From Craspedostauros australis (Eukaryota > Bacillariophyta > Bacillariophyceae > Mastogloiales > Achnanthaceae), in the NCBI GenBank assembly GCA_026770025.1, contig JAMXDE010000008.1, forward strand, positions 2,728,001-2,792,000: a stretch of 64,000 bases of DNA, read 5' to 3'. Positions within the stretch are counted from its first letter, which is position 1, and every line of letters starts with the position of its first letter. The notes below the pieces were generated by a model. That model was not told where the DNA came from. It was given only the letters and a program-made list of their open reading frames with translations, and made no database searches. The position numbers and the translations under genes are program-made. Below, in pieces: positions 21,844 through 32,000 of this stretch.

Positions 21844-22771
21844 TATGTTCGTGTTTAGCGCCATCATCGTCTCCCATGCGGCCATTGGCCTCCGGCGGTG
21901 AAGAATTCGGCTCGAATGCTGCAGCTGCAGCTGCCGTGGTCGTAGATGATTGACCGTGGGCATGATCATTCCCAGCCGCATGGGAATATGCGTCGTTTTC
22001 ATCAGTATCATCGACATCATCGACATCAGCATCATCACTTTCGTCGTCGTCGTCGTCGTCATCGTCATCCTGATCGACAAGCCACTTGCTGTATCGCTCT
22101 GTCTGCTTGACCAACGACACCAGCTGCTTGTTCATGGCCTTCTTGCGCTCTTCATCTGCATGCAACTTTTGCTTGTACGACACGATGCGTTCAATCTTCG
22201 TCCACCAGCCTTTCAACTCGCGTGATATCTTGCCTGCCAACCGCCGGCGCTTGAGCTCGGCTTCGGCCAATTCGCGGATGCGGCGCGATTCCTTCGTCTT
22301 GTGGAATTGACGCACGGCCGCGGCCATCTTCTTGGCGGATGATACCTGTCGCTTGCGCTCCCCCGCGAAATCGGCGCCGAGCCACATCATCTCCTTCATG
22401 AGGAAATCCCAGTGCGTGTCGCGTTTGGGTTCGAATTGGATCAAGGGACTGCGTCGCTCGTCCTTGCTGTCGACATCCGATGCCGTGGCGCTGGCCGTCG
22501 TCGCATCAGTATCGGAGACGGCGCTCTGCTTTCGTTTGGTCGACCGACGCTTCGTGTTGCGAGAGTTGGCGGTCGCCGCAGCCTTTTTCGCGGCGGCCGT
22601 CTGTTTGAGTGGATGTGGCGGAGCCGCCACTTGCGCGAGCCTCGCGGACGCACGCTCCTTGCGCTCCTCAAGCTCCTCCAGGGTCGCCAGGCCGATCTCC
22701 AGAGACATCCGGGTGGTGTCCACGGTGGACGACGACAGGGATGCTGACACCGGCATTTTCGCTATTGGCAC
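14624..22771 (-). CDS. SWR1/SRCAP-class SNF2 remodelling ATPase with WW, F-box-like and beta-helix tail
   Basis: There are four exons: 19303-22771, 18655-19061, 15126-18473 and 14624-14899. All introns are GT..AG and phase-consistent, giving about 2499 residues. SWR1 ATPases exchange H2A for H2A.Z in nucleosomes. An HSA domain (about residues 120-235, for actin-related proteins) is followed by poly-Gln and five acidic repeats with the DDETT...PIEQL motif. The ATPase has LADEMGLGKT, rebuilt across intron 1, and the SWR1/INO80-type box LDEAQNIKN. About 250 residues separate the lobes, as in split ATPases, and lobe 2 shows STRSGGMGINLTGAD and QAQDRAHRIGQ. Past an acidic Gln/Lys region come a WW domain (about 2152-2185), an F-box-like segment (LLPFPERTSCSTVCHHW) and a right-handed beta-helix of the FBXO11 type running to the end. 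The last exon completes the helix, so the tail belongs to this gene. Confidence 0.88.
20818..20905 (-). repeat. 12-bp coding repeat (GTTGCCGTTGTC type)
   Basis: A run of 6- to 12-bp GTTGCC/GTTGTC units inside exon 1 of the SWR1-like gene encodes a Thr/Ala run (TATT). It lies between two of the DDETT-type repeats and is probably an unstructured spacer. Confidence 0.8.
21803..21841 (-). repeat. CAG/CAA repeat encoding poly-Gln
   Basis: About 13 Gln codons lie in the linker between the HSA domain and the acidic repeats of the SWR1-like protein. Several consecutive pure CTG units on the plus strand may be length-variable. Confidence 0.85.
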
Positions 22772-23696
22772 AAATGGTGTATCCGCGCAGCAGTCTCCAT
22801 TCAGTTAAAACACCACTTCCTCCGACAACAGTTCCACCCACAGCGCCACCTCTGAAGATCAGCATCTAACTGCAGGTCGGATGATGTCAATCGATGAAGG
22901 AACGGATGATTGAGTGATTGAGTGGTTCAAGGGACGGATGAAGCCAGGGTCGCTCAGTCTGAAGAGTTTGGTCCTGGTCTCTCTGTTGGTGGAGGGAGGG
23001 AGAGAGAGAGGTGTCGCTCTTGTTTGCTCGATTCGCCAAGCGCTACTCTGGACTATGACTACTGTTCTTCCCCTCGATGTGAGATCTTGTGAACCGTCTG
23101 TGTTACGACTACTTGTCAAGTGAGGCACTCCCCCCTTGTCCAATTCTTCAAGAGAGAGACGAGGATCGCTGACAATGCCACTCAAAGCAACACGTACGAC
23201 TGATTGTGCCCGCAGTCACCGGATACAAACAAAGAGAGAGAGAGGAGAATTGGATGGTGTCGACAACCAGGAACACCACAACAACGAGTTTCTGCCATGT
23301 CTGCAGATCTGTGGTTCTGCGTGTTGTGTTTGGGCGGATTTTTGTTGGGCGAAACAGGACTTCGATTCGATGGACTCGAACGCCGCATCTGAGTAGTCGT
23401 ATTTGTGACGTTGTCACGACGAAGCCTTCGATCGATGGCCAGACAAAGTCTAAACTTTGTTTATCTAGGTCGAACCAAACAGAACACAGAAGAGTGAAGT
23501 GTGCAACTAGATGAAGTACCTATGCTGCAACATATTGTATAATACATACTCGGAGCATAGAGCAGAGCATGTAAATAGAGTATACCTACAATCTTTATGC
23601 ATGTTCATCCAACTAATGTTTTCAGAGAAGCACTCCTTTCTCTCCATTGCCTTGCTGCAGAGCACGACCTATCAAAAACGTTAACGCAATGGCAAC
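22772..23696. other. Intergenic, promoter side of the SWR1-like gene
   Basis: No supported gene. It contains the octamer TAGTCGTA at 23394-23401 and short GA-rich runs near 23001-23013 and 23231-23245. Its right part should be the 3' flank of the BPI-PqiA gene. Confidence 0.45.
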
Positions 23697-26600
23697 TCAT
23701 GCCTTGAACCAGCTCCTCCATTCTGGAATGTCGTCCTCGCTGTTTTCTTCGAAGGCTCGGGGTTCCGCGCCATCTCCGGAGGGGAGGTCGTTCACGTTGA
23801 CCTTGGACAGGAAGAGGCATCGTGTCACCTTCATGCCATGCAGCCTGTCGATGATGGAGGATGGACTGGTGTCCGGATCCTCGTCGACCAGATTGGGCTG
23901 CATCTGCGGATTGTTCTTGGCAATGCGCTCATGCACCGCAAACTGCGCCAATCGCAGCGCGAAGGAAACGACGGCGGAGTTCAGCAGCACTCCCACCACC
24001 AGGTACCAGCAATTGGAGGCCACCGATGCCTGCACCGAGAAGCACACCGGGTCTTCTGTGGAGTCGGCAGGCGCAAATTCGGCCAGGATACTGTTCAAGA
24101 TGTCGCATTTGTCACCGATCATGAAGTCGGCGAATGTGGAGATTTGCAGCAACGCCGCGATGATGGACAGCGCGAACACTTCCACCGCGCTCCACGCGTT
24201 GGCAATCTCGGCCATCACCAGCACCTTCTTCTGCTGTCGGATTTGCAGCGGGTAGAACATCAGCGTCGTCAGCAGCGTCAGGCACGCGATGGGCGTGATG
24301 ACCGCGTAGAAAAAGAAGGCAGCCTGGATCGCCAGGATGCCGATGCTGTGTGGATTCGCAGCGCTGTCCGACAGGAAGGTGCCGATGGACAGCAGCGAGT
24401 AGCTCGAGCTGCTGCGGTCACCCAGGGCTGCACCTCCCACACCGCCGAACTCGAATATGAAACTCTTCTTCGTGAAGCCGATGCACATGAGGCCGGCTGC
24501 ACCACCCAGCGTTGCGAGGAGCACGAACTTCAGGAACAGCGATATCCTGAACTTGGTGCCATGCGGATTGACGCCGAAGGACTGACCCAGCACGCTCACC
24601 CTCCTTGCTGACACCAAACTGAGACCTTCGTCTTGGCACTTGCGATGGTAGTACAGCATCAGATGACCCAGCAACAACGACACCGATGTCGCCAGCAGGA
24701 AGCCGTAAAATCCGCGGTGTGGTGACACGTACAGGTCCAGCACGACGGTGTCGGAAAGCTCCAGATGGTACCGGAATGCCACCATGAAGAGCACAAGGAC
24801 GTACGTGTCCACCAGCGAGAACTTGCCCAGTGCATCCAACATGAGGAGCACGCGTTCGCGTCGAGGCAGATTGACGGTGGGCACAATCCACGCCCGCAGC
24901 ATGAGCAAGAGTTTTCCGTACGGCCACATCCCACTGAACCCAACGACGAGGAAGAGCAGCGGGTAGATGCCCGCGGCGTAGAGCTGCCGGATGGTGTGAC
25001 CCAAACTGAAACCAAAGACCTCGGGCAGGCTGATGTTGTTGCCGTTGCCGAGCGCGATGTTGACATCGACGGAGGCGCCCACGCTGAGGTTGCCAGTGAG
25101 GAGCATGATAATCGTGCACACGATGAGGATTGGGACCAGATGCCGCACAATCGCTGGCACCTGCTCCGCCTTGAACAACGAGTGCGGTTTCTGTTGATCA
25201 ATGATGTGTTCCTCCATCAACCTTTCGTTGATGCCTTCGTTGATGCCCGCGACGATGTCGTCGTCTAATGCTGATGGTGATAGACAGCCCTCCAAAACCT
25301 GATCTGTCGTGGCTGCTTCGTTGGGGAGCAATGGGCGGTGCAGCTCGTCCACGCCCTGTCTGTTCAATCTGCTCATTCGTTTCGCTCTCATCACGGAGAA
25401 GAAGACGAGCTGTCCCAAAACGAAGAAGAAGCCCACAAAACCGAGGAATGGCAGATGGTCTGGTTGGTCTTCGGTAGAGGGAACGGGCGCATTCGGATTG
25501 ACGTCACCGTGGCAGATGTTGGGTGACTTCACCACCAGCTTCTCAGCCGCCTTGTTCACAACATCGAACGTGGTGTGCCACACCCATTGCATGACGGATG
25601 ACAGCATCTCCGTGACGACAGGATACTCCCTCGTGCCCAGTTTGTACTGCACGGGTTGGTGCTGTCCCTGGACGATCAAGATGGAGGTGTTGGATTCGAA
25701 TTGGCCGATGGACAACGATGCTGGCGCAACCAATCGGAGCTCGGACAGTGGCACGGCTGCACATTGTGCAAATTGGAAGATGTTCGCGAGCGATCTGGTC
25801 GCCAGCTGGTTGAGGTCGTAATCAATCCGGCTCCCTAAGTTCATCACCAGGTCGCCGACGAGCAGGGTGGAGTTGAGCGAGATGTCCAGATCGAATGCCG
25901 GCATGTTGACATCCATGCCGAACACAACCTCCGGTGACCATTTTGTATCTTGCGCGTAGATGGCGGACGAATGCAGCAAGTTGATTTCCTTCGTTAATTT
26001 CGTTGGCATCAGCACTTGCAGCTGTTCCAACGTGTCGAAGTTGTTCAACGACAGCTCGCGGATGTTGACCAGAGATCCGAAGATGCGGGATGCCAGCTTG
26101 CCCACTGCCGATGTGGAAGGATCTGATGGTTCCAGAGACTGTGGCGGTGCGTGGGTTGCCGCTGCGCCAGAATGAACACCAGCAATATTATCAGCCATAT
26201 TGTTTGCAATAGTGTCAGCATTAGCATCACCAGTGTCAACTTCATCAGAAAGATGTCGGTGATGAATGAGAACACGCGAAAGACATCCGAGATAGTCGTT
26301 GAACGATTGCATGGTCGCTCTGTCCCTGAGGAAACCGTTGATTTCGTCCAGCAGTTTCACTTGCGTAAAGTTGACAAACTGCGGATGGTCGAGGATTTCG
26401 GATGCGGGACATTCTGCTACCTTTCCGGAATGAGGATCCAGGCTCCAGGTCGAAAGAATATGCTGGAGGTAGGTATTCAGATTCCCGATGCCGTGATCGT
26501 GCGTGTACTTTCCAATGATGGTGTTGATGAGTTCGGAGTACTCGACCGAGGCCACCTGAGCGACAGCGTTGAAGAGGTTGTCCAGGTCAAGTTCCAACGA

Positions 26601-28622
26601 CGACTGCGCCGTCTCGTTGCCATTGCGTGGAACCATGCGGAAGGTATCGAGGACGAAACCCACCATCGCGTCTGGATGGACGACGACACTTTTGACCAGA
26701 GAGACCAAGCAACCGAGGTTCTTGAGTCTGTTGTTGCCGTTGGCAACGTTCCTCACCGCCTCCACTATCTGGAGCACGGACACGTCGTTCCAGTCGGTGG
26801 TCTCCGCCAGAGTTTCGAATGCCACGTGGATGTCGCGCAGAGAAAGGCTCATTTCAAAGTCTTCCTCGAGCGGCTCGCCATAGAACATGGTCCCGGGGCG
26901 TGTGTAAAGCTCCAACTTGATTTTGGTGGTGACGGTCCAGTTCGACGATTGGATGTCAGTCATCAAGGTGCCATTCTGCAGGTTGGGCTGCATCAACTGC
27001 ACATTGTCCATGTTGTCGATCCCGCTCCAATGGACGTGCGCGATGCTGATGGTCATGTTGGCACCGTACGCCAGCTGATACGTGAACTTCTGCAGTTCCG
27101 GTGGCAATCTAATCGCTATCCTTCCGCCGGTGAAGTGATTGATGGTGCCGGAAACGCCGCGGAAGAAGTAGCCGCACTCCTCTTCGTCGCACGGCTCTGG
27201 TATCCAGTCACTGAGAAAGCCCTTGTTGAGGTGAGCAAGAACGAATCCGTTGATCCACTCCATGATGTTCCGCACGACTGGTGACATGAAGCCGTTGTAG
27301 GGTGAGTTGCGCAGTGATTGCAGCTGATGTGTCGATGATGATTGTGCGAGTGATCGGCGTGAATGTCTTCTCATGTTGAATGCTGGCATATCCAACGCAT
27401 CGACGTCAGCTTCTACTTCTGCTGTTGCTACGGCCGTTGCCATTGCCGAGCCGTGCGGTGACAGCATCCGATGAGATTCAGACGATGATGTCGCTGCAGT
27501 TGCCGAAGTTGAAGGTGATTCAATGACACCATCCGTACCTTCGCCTGCGGACGGCCTCAATTGCGAATAATCGGTGACTTCACCTCCATTTTGATGACCA
27601 ACCTGACTACCATGATCAAAATGTCCTTCGACATCATCGTCTCTCGGCAAGTGGGCCTCAAACCACGGCAAGGCCTGCGACAGCAAGTCGTTGCCCTTCT
27701 CTTGGACCGTATCGTTGATGAGCGGGCAGAGCTGCGTACCGAGCGCAGACGTGATCCATCTGGAAATCGGACCCACGAACCAGTCGATAACGTGCGCAGA
27801 GATGGATCCTGTGAACTTGATGCTGTGCTTCGGCGCGCTGAGCTTGGTGCCGCATTTCGTGCATTCGGTGTGCATTGGGATTTTGACGGTGCCATAATGC
27901 GGTATTGCCTGACCCTGCACAATGATGTTCAACTCTACGGCATGGTCGTCGCCACGGATCGAGGCCTGGACGTTTCCGGAGAGGCCACCGGATGATTTGT
28001 ACTTGCCGCTGCAGGTGGCGGAGAGTCCGGAGAGGACGATGCCCAGGAGCGGGTCCTTCACACTGTCGCTCGATGGCGTGAAGGATGATGTGATGTTGGT
28101 CAGCACGAACTGAGAGCATGTCATGTCGTGGATCCTTATCATCATGTAGTCCTTGTGGAAGATCTGCTGCGGGATGGCAACCTTCAGGCGCCACAGCCAG
28201 CATGCCAACCGGTTGCTTCCCTTTGAGACATCCGTGCAGTTTGGTTCGAGATGGTCACGGATATCTGTATCGTCGCCATCGTTGAATGCATCGTAATTGA
28301 TGACATCAATGGATGGCATGCCTTGAAAGGGGTCGAACGAATTGGTGGGTGGAGAGTCCAAATGAGTCACCTGAGTCATCTCAGCGTGCTTCAAATCTTC
28401 GTTCTGGCGATCAACATTGTCGTCATCAACAATACTGCCATCAATGGTGGTATCAACGGCACTGTCGAGGGTACTATCGCGAGTGCTATCGTCTCTTGCT
28501 TGCTCCTGTGGCACAATCAAGCCAACATCCCGCGAGGGATGCAATACTTCGCTCCTGGCAAATTGCACCTTGAGGTGGAGGCACAGCACCAGCAATGCGG
28601 GGATGCTCACCATGACTCTCAT
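23697..28622 (-). CDS. BPI/LBP-like lipid-binding protein fused to a PqiA-like membrane region
   Basis: A single exon of 1641 codons starts with a clear signal peptide (MRVMVSIPALLVLCLHL). Residues about 160-345 look like a BPI/LBP/CETP barrel half: alternating hydrophobic strands, LSGLSATCSGKY, paired Cys and a C-terminal amphipathic helix. A second, weaker lipid-binding-like part follows near 450-700. A membrane region of about nine to ten segments begins near residue 1070. It contains LGKFSLVDTYVL (about 1264-1275), close to the PqiA signature GxwSMvDVfv of bacterial paraquat-inducible and lipid-transport proteins. BPI folds bind single lipids and PqiA works with periplasmic lipid-shuttling proteins, so a lipid-transfer role at the surface or an endomembrane is plausible but inferred. 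A short acidic C-terminus ends the protein. No frameshift is visible. Confidence 0.75.
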   Translation of the reverse strand: MRVMVSIPALLVLCLHLKVQFARSEVLHPSRDVGLIVPQEQARDDSTRDSTLDSAVDTTIDGSIVDDDNVDRQNEDLKHAEMTQVTHLDSPPTNSFDPFQGMPSIDVINYDAFNDGDDTDIRDHLEPNCTDVSKGSNRLACWLWRLKVAIPQQIFHKDYMMIRIHDMTCSQFVLTNITSSFTPSSDSVKDPLLGIVLSGLSATCSGKYKSSGGLSGNVQASIRGDDHAVELNIIVQGQAIPHYGTVKIPMHTECTKCGTKLSAPKHSIKFTGSISAHVIDWFVGPISRWITSALGTQLCPLINDTVQEKGNDLLSQALPWFEAHLPRDDDVEGHFDHGSQVGHQNGGEVTDYSQLRPSAGEGTDGVIESPSTSATAATSSSESHRMLSPHGSAMATAVATAEVEADVDALDMPAFNMRRHSRRSLAQSSSTHQLQSLRNSPYNGFMSPVVRNIMEWINGFVLAHLNKGFLSDWIPEPCDEEECGYFFRGVSGTINHFTGGRIAIRLPPELQKFTYQLAYGANMTISIAHVHWSGIDNMDNVQLMQPNLQNGTLMTDIQSSNWTVTTKIKLELYTRPGTMFYGEPLEEDFEMSLSLRDIHVAFETLAETTDWNDVSVLQIVEAVRNVANGNNRLKNLGCLVSLVKSVVVHPDAMVGFVLDTFRMVPRNGNETAQSSLELDLDNLFNAVAQVASVEYSELINTIIGKYTHDHGIGNLNTYLQHILSTWSLDPHSGKVAECPASEILDHPQFVNFTQVKLLDEINGFLRDRATMQSFNDYLGCLSRVLIHHRHLSDEVDTGDANADTIANNMADNIAGVHSGAAATHAPPQSLEPSDPSTSAVGKLASRIFGSLVNIRELSLNNFDTLEQLQVLMPTKLTKEINLLHSSAIYAQDTKWSPEVVFGMDVNMPAFDLDISLNSTLLVGDLVMNLGSRIDYDLNQLATRSLANIFQFAQCAAVPLSELRLVAPASLSIGQFESNTSILIVQGQHQPVQYKLGTREYPVVTEMLSSVMQWVWHTTFDVVNKAAEKLVVKSPNICHGDVNPNAPVPSTEDQPDHLPFLGFVGFFFVLGQLVFFSVMRAKRMSRLNRQGVDELHRPLLPNEAATTDQVLEGCLSPSALDDDIVAGINEGINERLMEEHIIDQQKPHSLFKAEQVPAIVRHLVPILIVCTIIMLLTGNLSVGASVDVNIALGNGNNISLPEVFGFSLGHTIRQLYAAGIYPLLFLVVGFSGMWPYGKLLLMLRAWIVPTVNLPRRERVLLMLDALGKFSLVDTYVLVLFMVAFRYHLELSDTVVLDLYVSPHRGFYGFLLATSVSLLLGHLMLYYHRKCQDEGLSLVSARRVSVLGQSFGVNPHGTKFRISLFLKFVLLATLGGAAGLMCIGFTKKSFIFEFGGVGGAALGDRSSSSYSLLSIGTFLSDSAANPHSIGILAIQAAFFFYAVITPIACLTLLTTLMFYPLQIRQQKKVLVMAEIANAWSAVEVFALSIIAALLQISTFADFMIGDKCDILNSILAEFAPADSTEDPVCFSVQASVASNCWYLVVGVLLNSAVVSFALRLAQFAVHERIAKNNPQMQPNLVDEDPDTSPSSIIDRLHGMKVTRCLFLSKVNVNDLPSGDGAEPRAFEENSEDDIPEWRSWFKA

Positions 28623-29275
28623 GGTTGGTGGCCTTCGCTTCCTCGCTTGTTTCTGCCTGCGTCTCTTGGCAGCCCAGCTCTTCTGCCTCCCTTCCGCGAA
28701 TGAATGAACGAATAAATGAATGTTGTGGAGGAATGTGGGTGAGTGGAGTATTGCAGAATAGTCGTTTGTGCGACTTCTGGACCAACGATGGCAGATTTGG
28801 TTTTGACAGCTGCAACGTTGCTGATTGTGGTGTCAACGATGAGGGGAGAGGCTGCGCGGATCATTCGCCTCTTCGTTTGTGCACAAAAGGACGAAGGAAG
28901 CGCCAGGAAATGAAAATGCCAAGTGTCACAAGAGAACATTTCACTCCGAGCTGTCGGTCGTGCGTGGTTGGAGTGCGTCTTCTTTTCTGTTCCGCAAGGA
29001 ACCGTTGGAAGATTGACATCGCTCCACTTTTGAATCAGTGGACTGGAAACAACAAGCGTTAGACCATAGACTGCCAGACGTACGACTATGCAATCGAATA
29101 ATACACTCCAAATCGAAGACATTACGAGTGGAGAGTAACATGTGAAATGCTATACGTATGTACATAGATATACATTACGATGTCGATTATGTGTACTCGC
29201 ACGCGTGCCTAGTCGAATCTGCGCCTGCGCACACGCAAGATACTATTCTATTACACTCAACAGGACACCACGACA
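28623..29275. other. Intergenic between the BPI-PqiA and TLDc genes
   Basis: No supported gene. It has the octamer TACGACTA (reverse complement TAGTCGTA) at 29081-29088, and otherwise only overlapping short frames. Confidence 0.45.
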
Positions 29276-31315
29276 TCACTCATCTTCTCCGTCCAACAGA
29301 GCATCCCCGCCACCATCTCTGCCGCGCATCTGCTCGCGATGGACGAACAGCTTGTTTTCGATGAGTCCCGATCGTAGATCGCCCAGGAAGGCCGCCTTGT
29401 CGACCTTGCGGGCCTTGTCCAGATGGGATCGGATACGATCGCGGTGGCTGTCGAGGGCTTCCATGGCGGTGGCGCCACCCAATCCCCAAACCTCCAGACC
29501 TTCCAATTCCAACCACCGGCCATTGGCGCATCCTGGTTCGGGTGTGAATGGCAACCATCGCGTGCTGTCCTCGAAGGAGGTGTCGGCTTTTCCGATGTAG
29601 GATGTGTCCAAGGCTGCGGAGACGAAGAACCGCGGTTGCTTTGCGGATCCACCAAAGCCAATGCCCTGCGCGGTGCCAGATTTCGCATTTGTCTTCATCA
29701 TGCCGTTGCCGCCATTGCCATTCCCCGTGTTGGAGTGAAAGTACTGGTAGTTGCCACCACCGCGGCGAGTTGTAGGAGTTGCATGGTACACCTCCACCTG
29801 CGGTCGCAGCATGAAGGCAAAGCAATCGCGCTTTCCAAAGAAATCGGCGCTTTTCTTCCATGCGCTCGTCGCCAACCCGCCCCACATGACGACGGTGGAG
29901 GTTTTCGTGTCGTACCCCTGCACCAGCATTAACGTCTCTCCTTTGTATCCTTGCACCGCGTGTTCCAGGCGGTTGGAGGACCAGCCATCTTTGCCGGAGT
30001 CGTAGAGGCAGTTCCACGGACTCGGTTGAAACTTGGAGTCGCTCTGCATCAGCGACCGCGGCATCATCGATGCAATGGTGAAGAGCGTCGATTCTGTCTT
30101 GAGCATCGAATCCTTGTTGCAGTTCTGCAGTGTGGGGAACACGTTGGTACGCGATTGGATTGGGCTTGTTCCAAATACGATGCGTTCCATGAAGATCGAA
30201 AGCGTCTGCGGCAACGAAGGAAACTGCTGGCTCGCCCAACTTTGGAAGTCTCCGATTGTTACGATGTCTGGAGTCTCGGCATGAGTTTTGACGAATTCCT
30301 CCAAACTCCCCACCAGCCTTGCTGATGCTTTGGTTGAGTTCTTGAGCGCTTCTGTGCGAACAACGTTACCACTGCCATCTGCCTGATCCGGCCCATCGAA
30401 TGTTCCTTGGACGATTGCATCGATCGACCGTGTTGTGATGGCCAGTTGGTAAAACAAGGCGATCAGTGCGGGGGCATCTCGAATCGGCAGACAGTTGCTG
30501 TGAGGCGGTGTTTGTGTTGGTGCATTCCCGCCACCAGCATTCGCTGCTGCCAGATGGAACAGAAGCTGAATGTAACCATCCTTGCGTGATGCAGGAGTGC
30601 GAGTACCCCTATCCATCCACGTCGATATGACGTCCGTAAATGTCTGCAATGATGATTCGGCATCGAGGTTGTCGCCGTTGAAATTCAGGTCCAAATGACC
30701 AACCATGTTGAAGGGATCTGCAGTTGTCTCACTGCCATCGCTCCCCGGCTGCACTGGATTGATACTGTCACCCAACATCGATTCCAATGCGACCAAGTAA
30801 GCTTCATCCAGTTGATCCATACTCGTTTGCAGTTTGGCATGTGCCAGCATTCTGCGAACCGCAACCTCGGGGTCATCGTCATCGCCGTCGCCGTCCTCTG
30901 CGTTTGCGTCTGTGTCACCATTCTGAGATGACCCATGTGGGTTGAAGGATGCTCCAACCACTTGGTTCTGATTCTTCTGATCCTGCTGTCCGGCCTTGAT
31001 GGATGCCTTTGCCAGCCGAAGCAGGGAACCGGCGGATGCTCCGTCATGCTTCTTGACGACATCGTCTTTCCAACACTTGTATACGGATTCCAACCAACCC
31101 AATTCCGTCCTCGTCCAACTATTCTGAACATTGATATCTCCACTGCTCCCTGACTCTTGTTGGCCCGTGCCTGCTGCAGCAACGGTGGTGGCTGCTCCGC
31201 CCGGTGCTGGCGTCTTCACGGACTCAGCATCATTTGTGCCATCGAAGAAGGCAACTATGGAATTCCACATGCCTCCGCTTGAACAGTCTGCAAGGCAACC
31301 ACTGCTCTTTAGCAT
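29276..31315 (-). CDS. TLDc-domain protein
   Basis: The frame has 679 codons. The N-terminal half is mostly helical with Asp/Asn/Gly-rich inserts and no domain I recognise. The C-terminal part (about residues 428-628) is a TLDc domain: SPWNCLYDSGKDGWS, then GETLMLVQGYDTKTSTVVMW, FGKRDCFAFMLRP and the GRWLELEGLEVWGLGG end. TLDc proteins (OXR1, NCOA7, TBC1D24) protect against oxidative stress and several bind the V-ATPase. The domain is near the C-terminus, as in OXR1. The reading frame stays open about 60 bases above the first Met to a stop, and a possible acceptor lies there, so a short 5' exon cannot be excluded. An inner Met (MWNSIVAFF) is another possible start. Confidence 0.8.
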   Translation of the reverse strand: MLKSSGCLADCSSGGMWNSIVAFFDGTNDAESVKTPAPGGAATTVAAAGTGQQESGSSGDINVQNSWTRTELGWLESVYKCWKDDVVKKHDGASAGSLLRLAKASIKAGQQDQKNQNQVVGASFNPHGSSQNGDTDANAEDGDGDDDDPEVAVRRMLAHAKLQTSMDQLDEAYLVALESMLGDSINPVQPGSDGSETTADPFNMVGHLDLNFNGDNLDAESSLQTFTDVISTWMDRGTRTPASRKDGYIQLLFHLAAANAGGGNAPTQTPPHSNCLPIRDAPALIALFYQLAITTRSIDAIVQGTFDGPDQADGSGNVVRTEALKNSTKASARLVGSLEEFVKTHAETPDIVTIGDFQSWASQQFPSLPQTLSIFMERIVFGTSPIQSRTNVFPTLQNCNKDSMLKTESTLFTIASMMPRSLMQSDSKFQPSPWNCLYDSGKDGWSSNRLEHAVQGYKGETLMLVQGYDTKTSTVVMWGGLATSAWKKSADFFGKRDCFAFMLRPQVEVYHATPTTRRGGGNYQYFHSNTGNGNGGNGMMKTNAKSGTAQGIGFGGSAKQPRFFVSAALDTSYIGKADTSFEDSTRWLPFTPEPGCANGRWLELEGLEVWGLGGATAMEALDSHRDRIRSHLDKARKVDKAAFLGDLRSGLIENKLFVHREQMRGRDGGGDALLDGEDE

Positions 31316-31699
31316 TCCAGCAACGCTGCTGAAGTAGGCTGCAAATGCGCTTCCGTCGTGTTGTATTCTGTAATTCTACTATGTAATGGTGATCGTATTA
31401 TCACACACTATGCGTGCGAGTTGATGTGTGGTCGAGTTCTTTGCCCTTGGTTGAATTCCATTGTGGTAGGTGCAACGCAATACTCGCACGTGCGACGGTG
31501 CCTGCCTCCAACAACAAGCGTCCGTTTGCGTTGTTCTTGTCCGGCCATTCCGTTTCGGGTCGTTTTTTCTTTTTGAATTGTCGAGATTCGAATCCGTGGC
31601 GAATCTGCATTTCTGATTGGTTGATTATGCACGAATAGAAAACACATGAAATTGGTCGAATGGATCGTAGACTTGTTCAGTCGTGTTTTCGAACCGAAG

Positions 31700-31894
31700 T
31701 CATGGTGATTCTCCTTTGTTCGTTCGTGTGACCGTGAGACGAAGATTGGGAAGGCGAGAAACAAGCACTTCACGAAGATTCACACGATGACCCACACACA
31801 AACGATCTGCATCCAGTTCAGGGGCGGAGTCCCACAGAGCCGCAGCACCACTGGTCGCACTCACAACACTGATCAGTGCCAGAAGAACTCGCAT
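31700..31894 (-). CDS. Possible short secreted protein or first exon
   Basis: From ATG 31892-31894 the frame begins with a good signal peptide (MRVLLALISVVSATSGAAA) and stays open for 64 codons. The rest is basic and has no domain. GT sites with fair donor sequence follow the first 32 codons, so this could be the first exon of a gene whose remainder I cannot identify. It is divergent from the DUF6940-like gene, with the two ATGs about 106 bp apart. Confidence 0.3.
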   Translation of the reverse strand: MRVLLALISVVSATSGAAALWDSAPELDADRLCVGHRVNLREVLVSRLPNLRLTVTRTNKGESP

Positions 31895-31968
31895 TTGCGT
31901 CAACACCTTCGATTCCATCGCATTGCTGTGGTTCCGGCGACATCATCAATCACGCAAGCACAGACATA

Positions 31969-31974
31969 TAATAC
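31969..31974 (+). promoter_or_regulatory. TATA-like element before the DUF6940-like gene
   Basis: ATAATA lies about 30 bp before ATG 32001, and it supports that start over the upstream in-frame Met. Confidence 0.3.
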
Positions 31975-32000
31975 CTCTCCGAACGAAGACAACGCGTGCG

